Positions 1 through 5,267 of a stretch of DNA of 9,357 nucleotides are shown piece after piece. Within the stretch, counting starts at the first letter, position 1. Each line of letters opens with the position of its first letter. The stretch lies in NCBI GenBank assembly GCA_900539645.1, contig UQCY01000068.1:1-9357 (forward strand), written 5' to 3'. The notes under the pieces are model-generated. The model saw only the letters and a list, made by a program, of their open reading frames with translations. It ran no database searches and was not told where the DNA came from. Both the position numbers and the translations under genes were made by a program. Origin of the DNA: an uncultured Clostridium sp. (GTDB lineage Bacteria; Bacillota; Clostridia; Peptostreptococcales; Peptostreptococcaceae).

Positions 1-34
1 AAAATAATTATTCTACAGCTTTTTTATTTATATC

Positions 35-53
35 ACCAGACTCAAACCCTGAA
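35..53 (-). repeat. 19-bp direct repeat, distal copy (right end / 3' splice-site candidate)
   Basis: The minus-strand sequence TTCAGGGTTTGAGTCTGGT is identical to that at 1449-1467 and has the same orientation. It lies 34 bp past the tnpB stop, where an IStron is expected to have its right end and 3' splice site. Confidence 0.9.
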
Positions 54-170
54 ATTTTCAATATAAAATTTATTACGTTCAAAATAATTAACTTATTTTG
101 ATACGCAAAGGCGTATTCAGTTCGCCACTACAGTATAGTCTATCTAAAGACACAACCTTACTTTTTGCTA
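35..170 (-). ncRNA. Putative omega/reRNA scaffold at the element right end
   Basis: TnpB guide RNAs come from the 3' end of tnpB plus the right end of the element. This stretch can form a chain of stems: ATACGC/GCGTAT with a 4-nt loop (101-116), a 9-bp stem (79-87 with 93-101) that shares base 101 with the first, and a 7-bp A/T stem (52-58 with 65-71). The 19-bp repeat at 35-53 follows. The guide would then be the roughly 16-20 nt just beyond the right boundary, around positions 15-35. The 5' limit is arbitrary. The pairing is seen in the sequence; the role is inferred from the family. Confidence 0.4.
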
Positions 171-1332
171 ATATATTCAATGCAGCATTCACATCAGCAT
201 TTATTAATTCACCATTTTTAGCCTGATATAATCCTCTTTTTATTCTTTTCCCAGAGAATTCTATTTTCTTATTTTCAATTTCATCTAATATAGGTATAAA
301 ATCTCCATCTAAAAAGCTTGCTTTAGATGTATAACTTTCTTCTTGAATAATAAATTTAATTCCATATAACTTTGATAAATACTCTATTTTTTTATACAGC
401 TTCCCAAAAGGTATATTATAAAAATTTTGATTGTTTATCTTGCCTATATTATTATTCCTTTGAAAATTTGAATTATAACCACATACTATACAATCTATTT
501 TATTTTTAATACAATAATTTAATATCAATCTTGCTGATTTTGAAATATAATCATTAACTCTATTATTTCTCTTTATTGTATTTTTATTTTGCCTATTTGT
601 TTTATTTTCATATCCTTGTTTAACACGTATACTTTCTAATCTTGAGTTTTCTTTATTATACCATTGGTTTATAGATTTCAATTTTTTACCATCAATAATA
701 AAACTATTTCCATCAGATGTAACACAAGTTGCTAAATTGTTTACTCCAAAGTCTATAGCTAGTGCCTTATTTGTATTTATTTTCCTTTGTATTTCAGCTA
801 CTTCATATATATACTGAATTTCAAAGAACCTAGCCTTAGCTTTTGGAACTATTCTTATTTCTTTTATTTTTTTATCTTTTAATATTGGTGGAATTTTTAT
901 TTCGATATAATTATGATTTTTTCTAAATTGATATGAATATGGTATTTTGATTTTATTATTTTTTATTCTTATAAATCCTATTATAAGTGTTGAAAAATCA
1001 TCTTTTTCTAAATATTTTGGTATATTTATTTTATCATTGTATTCACCATTTTTAGCTAATTTCAATAAAGCTAGAAAAGACTTAAATGAACCATCTATTT
1101 CTTTTATTATTTGTTGTGCCATATTTGAATTTAATAACTTGTAGTTTTTACTTTCTTTTAATAGTTTATAATTTTCTTGATAACTTAAATATTTATCTTC
1201 TTTAAAATAAACCTTTCTTACATTATACAAAGCTTCATTAGATAAATTTTTTGCTATATGCGAAAGTTCTCTTAGTGTCAAATACTCATCTTTATTTAAT
1301 TTTTTTAATTGTTGTTTTACTGTTAAATACAT
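88..1332 (-). CDS. tnpB: TnpB RNA-guided nuclease of an IS200/IS605-type element (414 aa)
   Basis: TnpB proteins are RuvC-fold nucleases, ancestors of Cas12, guided by an RNA made from the element's right end; they cut empty donor sites and so help the element persist. Here the N-terminal wedge/recognition part spans about residues 1-185. RuvC-I is AIDFGVNN with Asp194, and RuvC-III is NADVNAALNIL with Asp380. The usual RuvC-II Glu motif (I-E-D/N-L type) reads CGYN at 284-287, with no Glu. A conserved QEESYTSKAS block at 330-339 offers Glu331 or Glu332 as a relocated acid. The CxxC zinc ribbon of canonical TnpB is missing, and the FSGKRIKRGLY segment follows instead. These traits recur in many clostridial TnpBs, so I treat the protein as intact. 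The start is supported by AAAGGAGGTG six bases upstream. Its last codons (VSLDRLYCSGELNTPLR) probably double as guide-RNA scaffold. Confidence 0.9.
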   Translation of the reverse strand: MYLTVKQQLKKLNKDEYLTLRELSHIAKNLSNEALYNVRKVYFKEDKYLSYQENYKLLKESKNYKLLNSNMAQQIIKEIDGSFKSFLALLKLAKNGEYNDKINIPKYLEKDDFSTLIIGFIRIKNNKIKIPYSYQFRKNHNYIEIKIPPILKDKKIKEIRIVPKAKARFFEIQYIYEVAEIQRKINTNKALAIDFGVNNLATCVTSDGNSFIIDGKKLKSINQWYNKENSRLESIRVKQGYENKTNRQNKNTIKRNNRVNDYISKSARLILNYCIKNKIDCIVCGYNSNFQRNNNIGKINNQNFYNIPFGKLYKKIEYLSKLYGIKFIIQEESYTSKASFLDGDFIPILDEIENKKIEFSGKRIKRGLYQAKNGELINADVNAALNILAKSKVVSLDRLYCSGELNTPLRIKIS

Positions 1333-1360
1333 TTTTTACACCTCCTTTCTCTATAATATG

Positions 1361-1369
1361 AGTATAGCA
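1361..1369 (-). promoter_or_regulatory. Possible extended -10 promoter for tnpB
   Basis: On the minus strand, TGCTATACT (TGn plus a good -10) lies about 30 bp upstream of the tnpB start. The -35 region at 1384-1389 (GTGTTT) is poor, so this would rely on the extended -10. tnpB could instead be read from the promoter upstream of the intron. Confidence 0.35.
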
Positions 1370-1405
1370 TAACTTACTATAACAAACACATTTTTTACAA
1401 AAAAT

Positions 1406-1435
1406 GAAAAGAGCGTGATTTCTCACGCTCTTTTC
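1406..1435 (-). terminator. Perfect 13-bp hairpin between intron and tnpB (terminator or left-end hairpin)
   Basis: GAAAAGAGCGTGA (1406-1418) pairs perfectly with TCACGCTCTTTTC (1423-1435). The minus-strand RNA has a GAAA tetraloop and is followed by ATTTTTTG, which fits an intrinsic terminator. The stem also lies about 75 bp upstream of tnpB with TTAC just before it, which fits the subterminal left-end hairpin of an IS200/IS605 element. The structure is certain; which role applies is open. Confidence 0.6.
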
Positions 1436-1448
1436 GTAATTCAAGTTT

Positions 1449-1467
1449 ACCAGACTCAAACCCTGAA
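1449..1467 (-). repeat. 19-bp direct repeat, proximal copy
   Basis: This is an exact copy of the sequence at 35-53. It sits just after the last stem of the group I intron core and before the tnpB module. The flanking bases differ, apart from an A/T-rich lead-in, so the conserved block is sharply bounded. A target-site duplication is unlikely because IS200/IS605 elements make none. Confidence 0.9.
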
Positions 1468-1493
1468 CCTTAAATAAAATATAATACTTACTT

Positions 1494-1583
1494 GACTATA
1501 TCCGAATTATCTCCACTGTACTACACTACTTTTTACCAAAATATATATTATTTTAGCAAAAAGTAATGCAGTAGAGAATAGTC
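1494..1583 (-). other. Long G-U-rich hairpin closing the intron core
   Basis: About 25 bp of stem pairs 1508-1538 with 1546-1575 around an A/T loop, and GACTAT/ATAGTC at the outer ends pair as well. Four positions pair as G-U only in the minus-strand RNA, and one arm carries a 5-nt extra segment. This supports function as RNA on that strand, as a peripheral P9-type domain. Confidence 0.6.
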
Positions 1584-2030
1584 ATATATTATTTTTATTT
1601 TAAGATTTTGTTCACATAAGCTCGCTACTTCTTATGCAGTTCTCAGATTATTATCTCGAACTTCTTATGTTTTCACATAAGCACAGACTATATCTTCTTC
1701 TTCACCATGATGTGTTAAGAGCCACCCACTTCAGCTCGCTTGAGCTTACTCCCCTCAAGAGGGATAGTCGTTGAACTTTACTCTATTCAAGTCTTAGCTG
1801 CTGATCACCCATTACCGAGTACTTAGGATTTAACCATATACCATCCAATTAATTTTTTCTGTTTTCACAACATTCGCACCTATGCTTATTTCATCATTAT
1901 GCTGTAGTTTAATTGGCTTTAGGATTTCCCAGCAATTCAAGTGGTATATTCGATAGACTTAACTATCTCCAACGCACAAATTTCTTTATACGCTTACTAT
2001 TATCGAAGTCTTTTTCTCGATTTTAATAAA
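1494..2030 (-). ncRNA. Group I self-splicing intron core
   Basis: Group I introns fold into P1-P9 helices and splice themselves with a guanosine cofactor. On the minus strand I see the conserved elements in order: P, AATTGCTGGGAAATCC (1922-1937); Q, AATGGGTGATCAGCAGC within 1793-1813; R, GTTCAACGACTA (1765-1776); and S, AAGATATAGTC (1686-1696). GACTAT of R pairs with ATAGTC of S to form P7, the guanosine-binding helix. P2 is GATAG/CTATC (1952-1967). Peripheral P9-type stems include CTTATGT-GAAA-ACATAAG and the long hairpin at 1494-1583. A 5' hairpin (1998-2028) probably belongs to P1/P2. No homing endonuclease gene is present. The 3' splice site probably lies downstream, at one of the two 19-bp repeats. 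The splice-site positions are inferred, not proven. Confidence 0.85.
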
Positions 2031-2051
2031 GTTAAAAAACTAAAAAAAGGA

Positions 2052-2074
2052 GTTGTTTCTATGAAAAAAACAAC
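2052..2074 (-). terminator. Weak hairpin plus U-tract just after the intron promoter
   Basis: GTTGTTT (2068-2074 on the minus strand) pairs with AAACAAC (2052-2058), followed by TCC and a run of seven T, then more T. It lies within a few bases of the predicted transcription start, so it could attenuate transcription into the IStron. The stem has only two G-C pairs. Confidence 0.35.
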
Positions 2075-2083
2075 AGTATAATT

Positions 2084-2112
2084 ATATTAACATAGTTTCT
2101 TCACGATTTCAA
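2084..2112 (-). promoter_or_regulatory. Sigma-70/SigA-type promoter upstream of the group I intron
   Basis: On the minus strand, TTGAAA (2107-2112) and TAATAT (2084-2089) are separated by exactly 17 bp, giving a predicted start near 2077. The operon terminator upstream isolates it from srl transcription, so this could be the element's own source of transcription. In such AT-rich DNA chance matches are common. Confidence 0.45.
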
Positions 2113-2340
2113 CATCTATAACTTTTTCTCTTTAATTTTTTAATAGCAAAACATTTTCCAAACCAAATAATTTTTTATTTTCTAACAATTTTACTTTTAT
2201 TTTTTAATCTTCTTTATATTTACTATATAAAATCATAAAACTTTTGTAATCATCTGCTATTTTTCATATTTTATTCTATTTCTGTTCAATGCTATCATTT
2301 ACTCTTTTATTATAAATATAAGCGATTTAATTTTTTATTA
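2113..2340. other. AT-rich intergenic stretch with nothing recognised
   Basis: This holds about 230 bp of A/T-rich sequence between the operon terminator and the intron promoter. I found no reading frame with a ribosome binding site, no riboswitch core and no repeat on either strand. Confidence 0.6.
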
Positions 2341-2341
2341 A

Positions 2342-2397
2342 AAAAAGTGACCATCGCTAGAATATCTTTTTAGACATTCATTCGATAGCCACTTTTT
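2342..2397 (-). terminator. Intrinsic terminator of the sorbitol operon
   Basis: A 15-bp stem joins 2383-2397 to 2342-2356, read on the minus strand, and ends in a run of six T. Two of its pairs are G-U and form only in minus-strand RNA, so the direction is clear. It begins 28 bp after the stop of the last operon gene. Confidence 0.85.
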
Positions 2398-2425
2398 AGA
2401 GGTTTATTTATTTATTTATGCAATT

Positions 2426-2674
2426 TTATGTAATTACCTTTTCTATTCTTTTAAGAACTTCTTCTTCATCCATCCCGTCAACCATTAAAGTTATCCTTTC
2501 TCCGTTCATTATGTTTAAAGCGACAACTTTTAGTACATTTTTACAATTGACAACTTCAGAATTACGCTTAATAAAAACTCTCTCTTCTCTATTTTGTATT
2601 ATAGCCTTTATACTAACAGCAATTCCCACATGAATTCCACCAACTGTATTGACTATAAGATCTTTAGTTATCAT
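2426..2674 (-). CDS. Divergent HPr-like phosphocarrier in the sorbitol operon (82 aa)
   Basis: HPr is the small cytosolic carrier that takes phosphate from enzyme I on His15 and passes it to EIIA domains. The length (82 aa, HPr about 85-88) and the layout fit. GGIHVGIA places a single histidine exactly at residue 15, and the second half (VLKVVALNIMNGERITLMVDGMDEEEVLKRI) follows the HPr pattern of a hydrophobic helix, a turn and a final helix. It departs in key places: Arg17, which helps phosphotransfer, is Gly17; Pro18 is Ile; and regulatory Ser46 is Asn46 (K-N-V where HPr has K-S-L/I). It starts 3 bp after srlB, with the ribosome binding site AGAAGGAT overlapping the srlB stop, so the two are translationally coupled. 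I infer an operon-dedicated HPr, or a degenerate regulator, that HPr kinase cannot phosphorylate. Housekeeping HPr presumably lies elsewhere. Confidence 0.75.
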   Translation of the reverse strand: MITKDLIVNTVGGIHVGIAVSIKAIIQNREERVFIKRNSEVVNCKNVLKVVALNIMNGERITLMVDGMDEEEVLKRIEKVIT

Positions 2675-2677
2675 AAA

Positions 2678-3040
2678 TTATCCTTCTATTTTTATAGTAG
2701 TTCCTATTTTTAATTCAGGCATGTCTGCATTTTCAACATATATACTTCCTGGTAATGCTGCTTCTTTTGAACCATCAAATACTACTGTCATATGTCCTAA
2801 AGAAGTAAGATTTTTTTCAGCTACATTTCCTACTGCTGTTATTTCAAATTTGTTTCCATCTATATCTAATATTTGCCCTACTGATATTTCTTTATTTGTA
2901 TCTTTTATATCTATAGTGTAACAAAAGTCTTTTAATGTATCTGGAGCATTATCACCAAATAATATAAACATTTTTTCTCCCTGGAATGCAGATACCATAT
3001 CTCCTGCGCCTTTTATTCTATTTTCATATACTAAACTCAT
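2678..3040 (-). CDS. srlB: PTS glucitol/sorbitol-specific EIIA (120 aa)
   Basis: This is the cytosolic phosphoryl carrier between HPr and the EIIB domain of SrlE. The block AVGNVAEKNLTSLGHMTVVFDG (residues 69-90) matches the hallmark of EIIA-Gut, and the 120-aa length is close to the 123 aa of E. coli SrlB. His83 in LGH is the only histidine in the protein, so it must be the phosphorylated residue; the E. coli histidines near position 43 are absent here (CYTIDIKD). The ribosome binding site is AAGGGGAT. A 90-bp gap carrying a strong hairpin separates it from srlE, and the HPr-like gene follows 3 bp later. The adjacency suggests that the HPr-like protein and SrlB are partners, which is inference. 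Confidence 0.93.
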   Translation of the reverse strand: MSLVYENRIKGAGDMVSAFQGEKMFILFGDNAPDTLKDFCYTIDIKDTNKEISVGQILDIDGNKFEITAVGNVAEKNLTSLGHMTVVFDGSKEAALPGSIYVENADMPELKIGTTIKIEG

Positions 3041-3072
3041 TTTTTTAATCCCCTTTTTAATTTTGTATTTTT

Positions 3073-3108
3073 TAAGGAATCAATACTGATATATAAATTG
3101 ATTCCTTA
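3073..3108 (-). other. 12-bp inverted repeat between srlE and srlB
   Basis: TAAGGAATCAAT (3073-3084) pairs perfectly with ATTGATTCCTTA (3097-3108) around a 12-nt loop. In the minus-strand RNA it is followed by A residues, not U, so it is not a terminator for the operon. A role in mRNA stability or processing, setting srlE and srlB levels apart, is more likely. Confidence 0.65.
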
Positions 3109-3130
3109 TATATTTTTCTTACATTTTATA

Positions 3131-4165
3131 TTAGCTGTAAAGACCTATACTAGCTGCCCAAGCTATTAATACTCTTGGAACACCTGTTAAGAATCTTGAA
3201 TATAATACTGCTGGAACACCAACTTCAACTGTTTCCGCTTCAGCTTCTGCAAGACCTAAACCAACTGGTATGAAATCACATGCACACTGAGTATTTATTG
3301 CAAATAATGCTGGTAATGCTAAGCTTGGTGCTATATTTCCTTTACCTATTTCAACACCTATTAAAGTACCTATAACCTGAGCTATAACTGCACCAGGTCC
3401 TAAAAGAACTGATAAGAATGGTATAGAACATATAAATCCTAGTATTACTAGACCTATTCCATTACCTGCTAGAGGTATCATTACTTTAGCAAATAAATCT
3501 CCTATTCCTGATCCCTGTATTATACCTATTAAAAGTGCAACGAATCCCATGAAAGGAAGTATTGTATTTATAACTGTCTGAACTGCATCTCTAGCTGCCT
3601 GATAGAAAGTATTTACTACTTTACCAGCTCCCATACCTATTTTTGTTATTATATTAGGTTTTCCTGATTCAGCCATAGTCTGAGATACTTTTTTGTCTGC
3701 ACTATATTTGAATTTTCTTTCTTCCTTAACTTCTTCTTTATTTTCTTCTTTTGACTCTGCGTTTTCTGCAGAAATTACAGTAGCTCCTTCTTCTGCTAAT
3801 TCTATTTCATCTAAACCTACTGCTGATACATATATATCTTCTGTTATGAATTTTGCTAGAGGTCCTGATTTACCAACTGGCATAACATTTATTGTAGGTA
3901 TTCTTTTCTGTGGGTATATACCACATCTTAAAGTTCCTCCACAGTCTATTATTACCATGAATATCTGTTCTTCTGGTACTGATGTTTTAAAACCATTTAC
4001 TGGAGTACATTCTGTTAATTCAACTATTTTATCTACTATATCTGGTTTAGCTCCACCACCAGTTATATATAATAGTACATTTTTTTCTTCTGTTGGTTTT
4101 ACTGTTAAAGGACCACCAAATCCTCCACTACCTTTTGAAACTTTTATTGCTCTATATTCTGACAT
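3131..4165 (-). CDS. srlE: PTS glucitol/sorbitol-specific EIIBC (344 aa)
   Basis: SrlE takes phosphate from SrlB and, with SrlA, imports and phosphorylates sorbitol to sorbitol-6-phosphate at the membrane. The N-terminal EIIB domain (about 1-120) begins [10 protein letters not shown] and carries [21 protein letters not shown]; Cys75 or Cys81 in that block is the phospho-cysteine. The EIIC part follows from about residue 190, with hydrophobic segments near 196-218, 230-270 and 318-342 and the family block [42 protein letters not shown] also matches the E. coli protein closely. It is about 25 residues longer than E. coli SrlE (319 aa), mostly because of a charged Glu/Lys linker at 125-165. The ribosome binding site is GGAGGA, 41 bp after srlA. 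Confidence 0.95.
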   Translation of the reverse strand: MSEYRAIKVSKGSGGFGGPLTVKPTEEKNVLLYITGGGAKPDIVDKIVELTECTPVNGFKTSVPEEQIFMVIIDCGGTLRCGIYPQKRIPTINVMPVGKSGPLAKFITEDIYVSAVGLDEIELAEEGATVISAENAESKEENKEEVKEERKFKYSADKKVSQTMAESGKPNIITKIGMGAGKVVNTFYQAARDAVQTVINTILPFMGFVALLIGIIQGSGIGDLFAKVMIPLAGNGIGLVILGFICSIPFLSVLLGPGAVIAQVIGTLIGVEIGKGNIAPSLALPALFAINTQCACDFIPVGLGLAEAEAETVEVGVPAVLYSRFLTGVPRVLIAWAASIGLYS

Positions 4166-4206
4166 TATCTGTTCCTCCTACCATCAATCGATCTTTTTAT
4201 TACTTA

Positions 4207-4758
4207 TTATTCAACTGCTTTTATTTCATTACTTAATTCTATTCCTTGCTGCTTCATAACATATTTTGTTGTAAAATCTGTAACCCATCCACTTAAGAAG
4301 TTACATACTAAACCTACTAATAAGTAACGTAGTGCAAGTGGAGTTGTGCTTAATCCTAATGTTTCAACACCTTTTGCTATACCTAAGAATATGAATATTT
4401 CCCCTGGATTTATGTGTGGGAATATACCACTTGAAGTATGGCAGAAGTAACTTGCTGATGCATAATAACTTGGTTTTAATCTTTCTGGCATGAATTTACC
4501 CATTGATAATGCCATTGGGTTACCTAACATAAATGCTGATACGAAAGGTAATATCATATATCTTAATATTGGATTTTTTGTACATATTTTAGCGAAACTA
4601 TATATTCTTTTCTGACCTATTAAGTTTATTAAAGTATTCATTGCTATTAAAAGTAATAATACCTGTGGAACTATTCCACTAACCCATGATACAAATGTTT
4701 CGGCACCTGTATTGAATAATCCCATAAATCCTTCTGCAAATTTAACTATGTAATCCAT
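4207..4758 (-). CDS. srlA: PTS glucitol/sorbitol-specific EIIC (183 aa)
   Basis: SrlA is the integral membrane half that, with the C domain of SrlE, forms the sorbitol channel. The block from 79 to 128 (GNPMALSMGKFMPERLKPSY, then SASYFCHTSSGIFPHINPGE) is the family signature. Hydrophobic segments lie near 24-48, 66-84, 111-128 and 140-160. The length of 183 aa matches E. coli SrlA (187 aa). The start is supported by AGGAGGA seven bases upstream. It lies 21 bp after gutM and 41 bp before srlE, a normal arrangement for a split glucitol transporter. Confidence 0.94.
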   Translation of the reverse strand: MDYIVKFAEGFMGLFNTGAETFVSWVSGIVPQVLLLLIAMNTLINLIGQKRIYSFAKICTKNPILRYMILPFVSAFMLGNPMALSMGKFMPERLKPSYYASASYFCHTSSGIFPHINPGEIFIFLGIAKGVETLGLSTTPLALRYLLVGLVCNFLSGWVTDFTTKYVMKQQGIELSNEIKAVE

Positions 4759-4779
4759 AATTGAATCCTCCTAAATAAA

Positions 4780-5220
4780 TTATTTTCCAGTAGCTATACA
4801 TTTTAGAGAATCGGTAACTTTTCCTATTGGACTTTTTTCTGGTTTTATTTCTTCACCATTTATAATCCGTCTGTAGTTATCTGAAGCATTTTCTATAGCT
4901 TTTTTTACTGGTTTAGGTAAATCTAATTCTTTCTTTATATTTCCTATGTTTTCTCCGTTCAGTATATATATCTTTTTAAATCTAGCTAATATACTAACCC
5001 CTGACATACATACTCCTTCAATTATTTTTCCTTCTTCATCTATAGCAAACATAGCTATAGATCCTGCAAAAATAGCTCCTTTATATTTTCCAATTGCAAC
5101 TCTTCCTATTTTTCTCAATTTCTTATAATTTTTATTGAAATCTTTTATCTGAATCGATGCAAATATAAACTGTAGTACAAATGCTACACCTAGACTTATA
5201 AGTAAAAACCAAAACTTCAT
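4780..5220 (-). CDS. srlM: GutM-family glucitol operon activator (146 aa)
   Basis: In E. coli, GutM is an accessory activator of the glucitol operon. Here the protein starts with one long hydrophobic segment (residues 3-21, FWFLLISLGVAFVLQFIFA), so it is probably membrane anchored, with the rest in the cytosol. The body contains the family pattern KLRKIGRVAIGKYKG, then AGSIAMFAIDEEGKIIEG and an ILARFK stretch. At 146 aa it is longer than E. coli GutM (119 aa), mainly through a C-terminal tail. The ribosome binding site is GGGGAGGT. It lies between the regulator and srlA, as in other glucitol operons of Firmicutes. How it acts is poorly known; contact with SrlR at the membrane is plausible. 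Confidence 0.85.
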   Translation of the reverse strand: MKFWFLLISLGVAFVLQFIFASIQIKDFNKNYKKLRKIGRVAIGKYKGAIFAGSIAMFAIDEEGKIIEGVCMSGVSILARFKKIYILNGENIGNIKKELDLPKPVKKAIENASDNYRRIINGEEIKPEKSPIGKVTDSLKCIATGK

Positions 5221-5267
5221 AATTACCTCCCCTTTTCTAAAGCTACTATTCTTTTTTCTCTAATCTT

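Larger units (their letters stand above)
35..2030 (-). mobile_element. IStron-like element: group I intron fused to a TnpB module
   Basis: Read on the minus strand, this unit starts with a group I intron core (about 2030 to 1494), continues with a tnpB gene, and ends in a structured right end at about 35. That order, and a length near 2.0 kb, match IStrons such as CdISt1 of Clostridioides difficile (known from memory to be about 2 kb). IStrons move as IS200/IS605-type DNA and then splice out of RNA as introns. The core signatures, the tnpB gene and the 19-bp repeat shared by 1449-1467 and 35-53 are visible. The exact 5' and 3' ends are not: I could not assign the 5' splice site or a clean target motif, so the limits are approximate. 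No tnpA lies inside, so movement would need a transposase supplied elsewhere. Confidence 0.75.

Noticed and set aside
947..1144. Plus-strand open frame within tnpB
   Set aside because: It is antisense to an intact tnpB, lacks a ribosome binding site and has low-complexity composition typical of a shadow frame.
88..1332. TnpB as a nuclease-dead repressor (TldR type)
   Set aside because: RuvC-I and RuvC-III aspartates are intact and the odd RuvC-II is shared with many clostridial TnpBs; there is no specific sign of domestication.
35..1467. The 19-bp repeats as a target-site duplication or a CRISPR repeat
   Set aside because: IS200/IS605 elements make no duplication, one copy is internal to the element, and there are only two copies about 1.4 kb apart.
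2047..2081. Plus-strand AAGGAG followed by ATGAAAAAAACAACAGTATAA, a six-codon leader-like ORF
   Set aside because: No gene follows on the plus strand and the sequence is better explained as a minus-strand hairpin with T-run; kept only as a caution about orientation.
2030..2340. A c-di-GMP or other riboswitch in front of the intron, as in the known allosteric group I ribozyme
   Set aside because: I looked for conserved aptamer blocks and found only A/T-rich sequence; a covariance search could overturn this.
3693..4259. Plus-strand 188-codon open frame across srlE/srlA
   Set aside because: It is antisense to two well-supported PTS genes, with no recognisable domain and no ribosome binding site.
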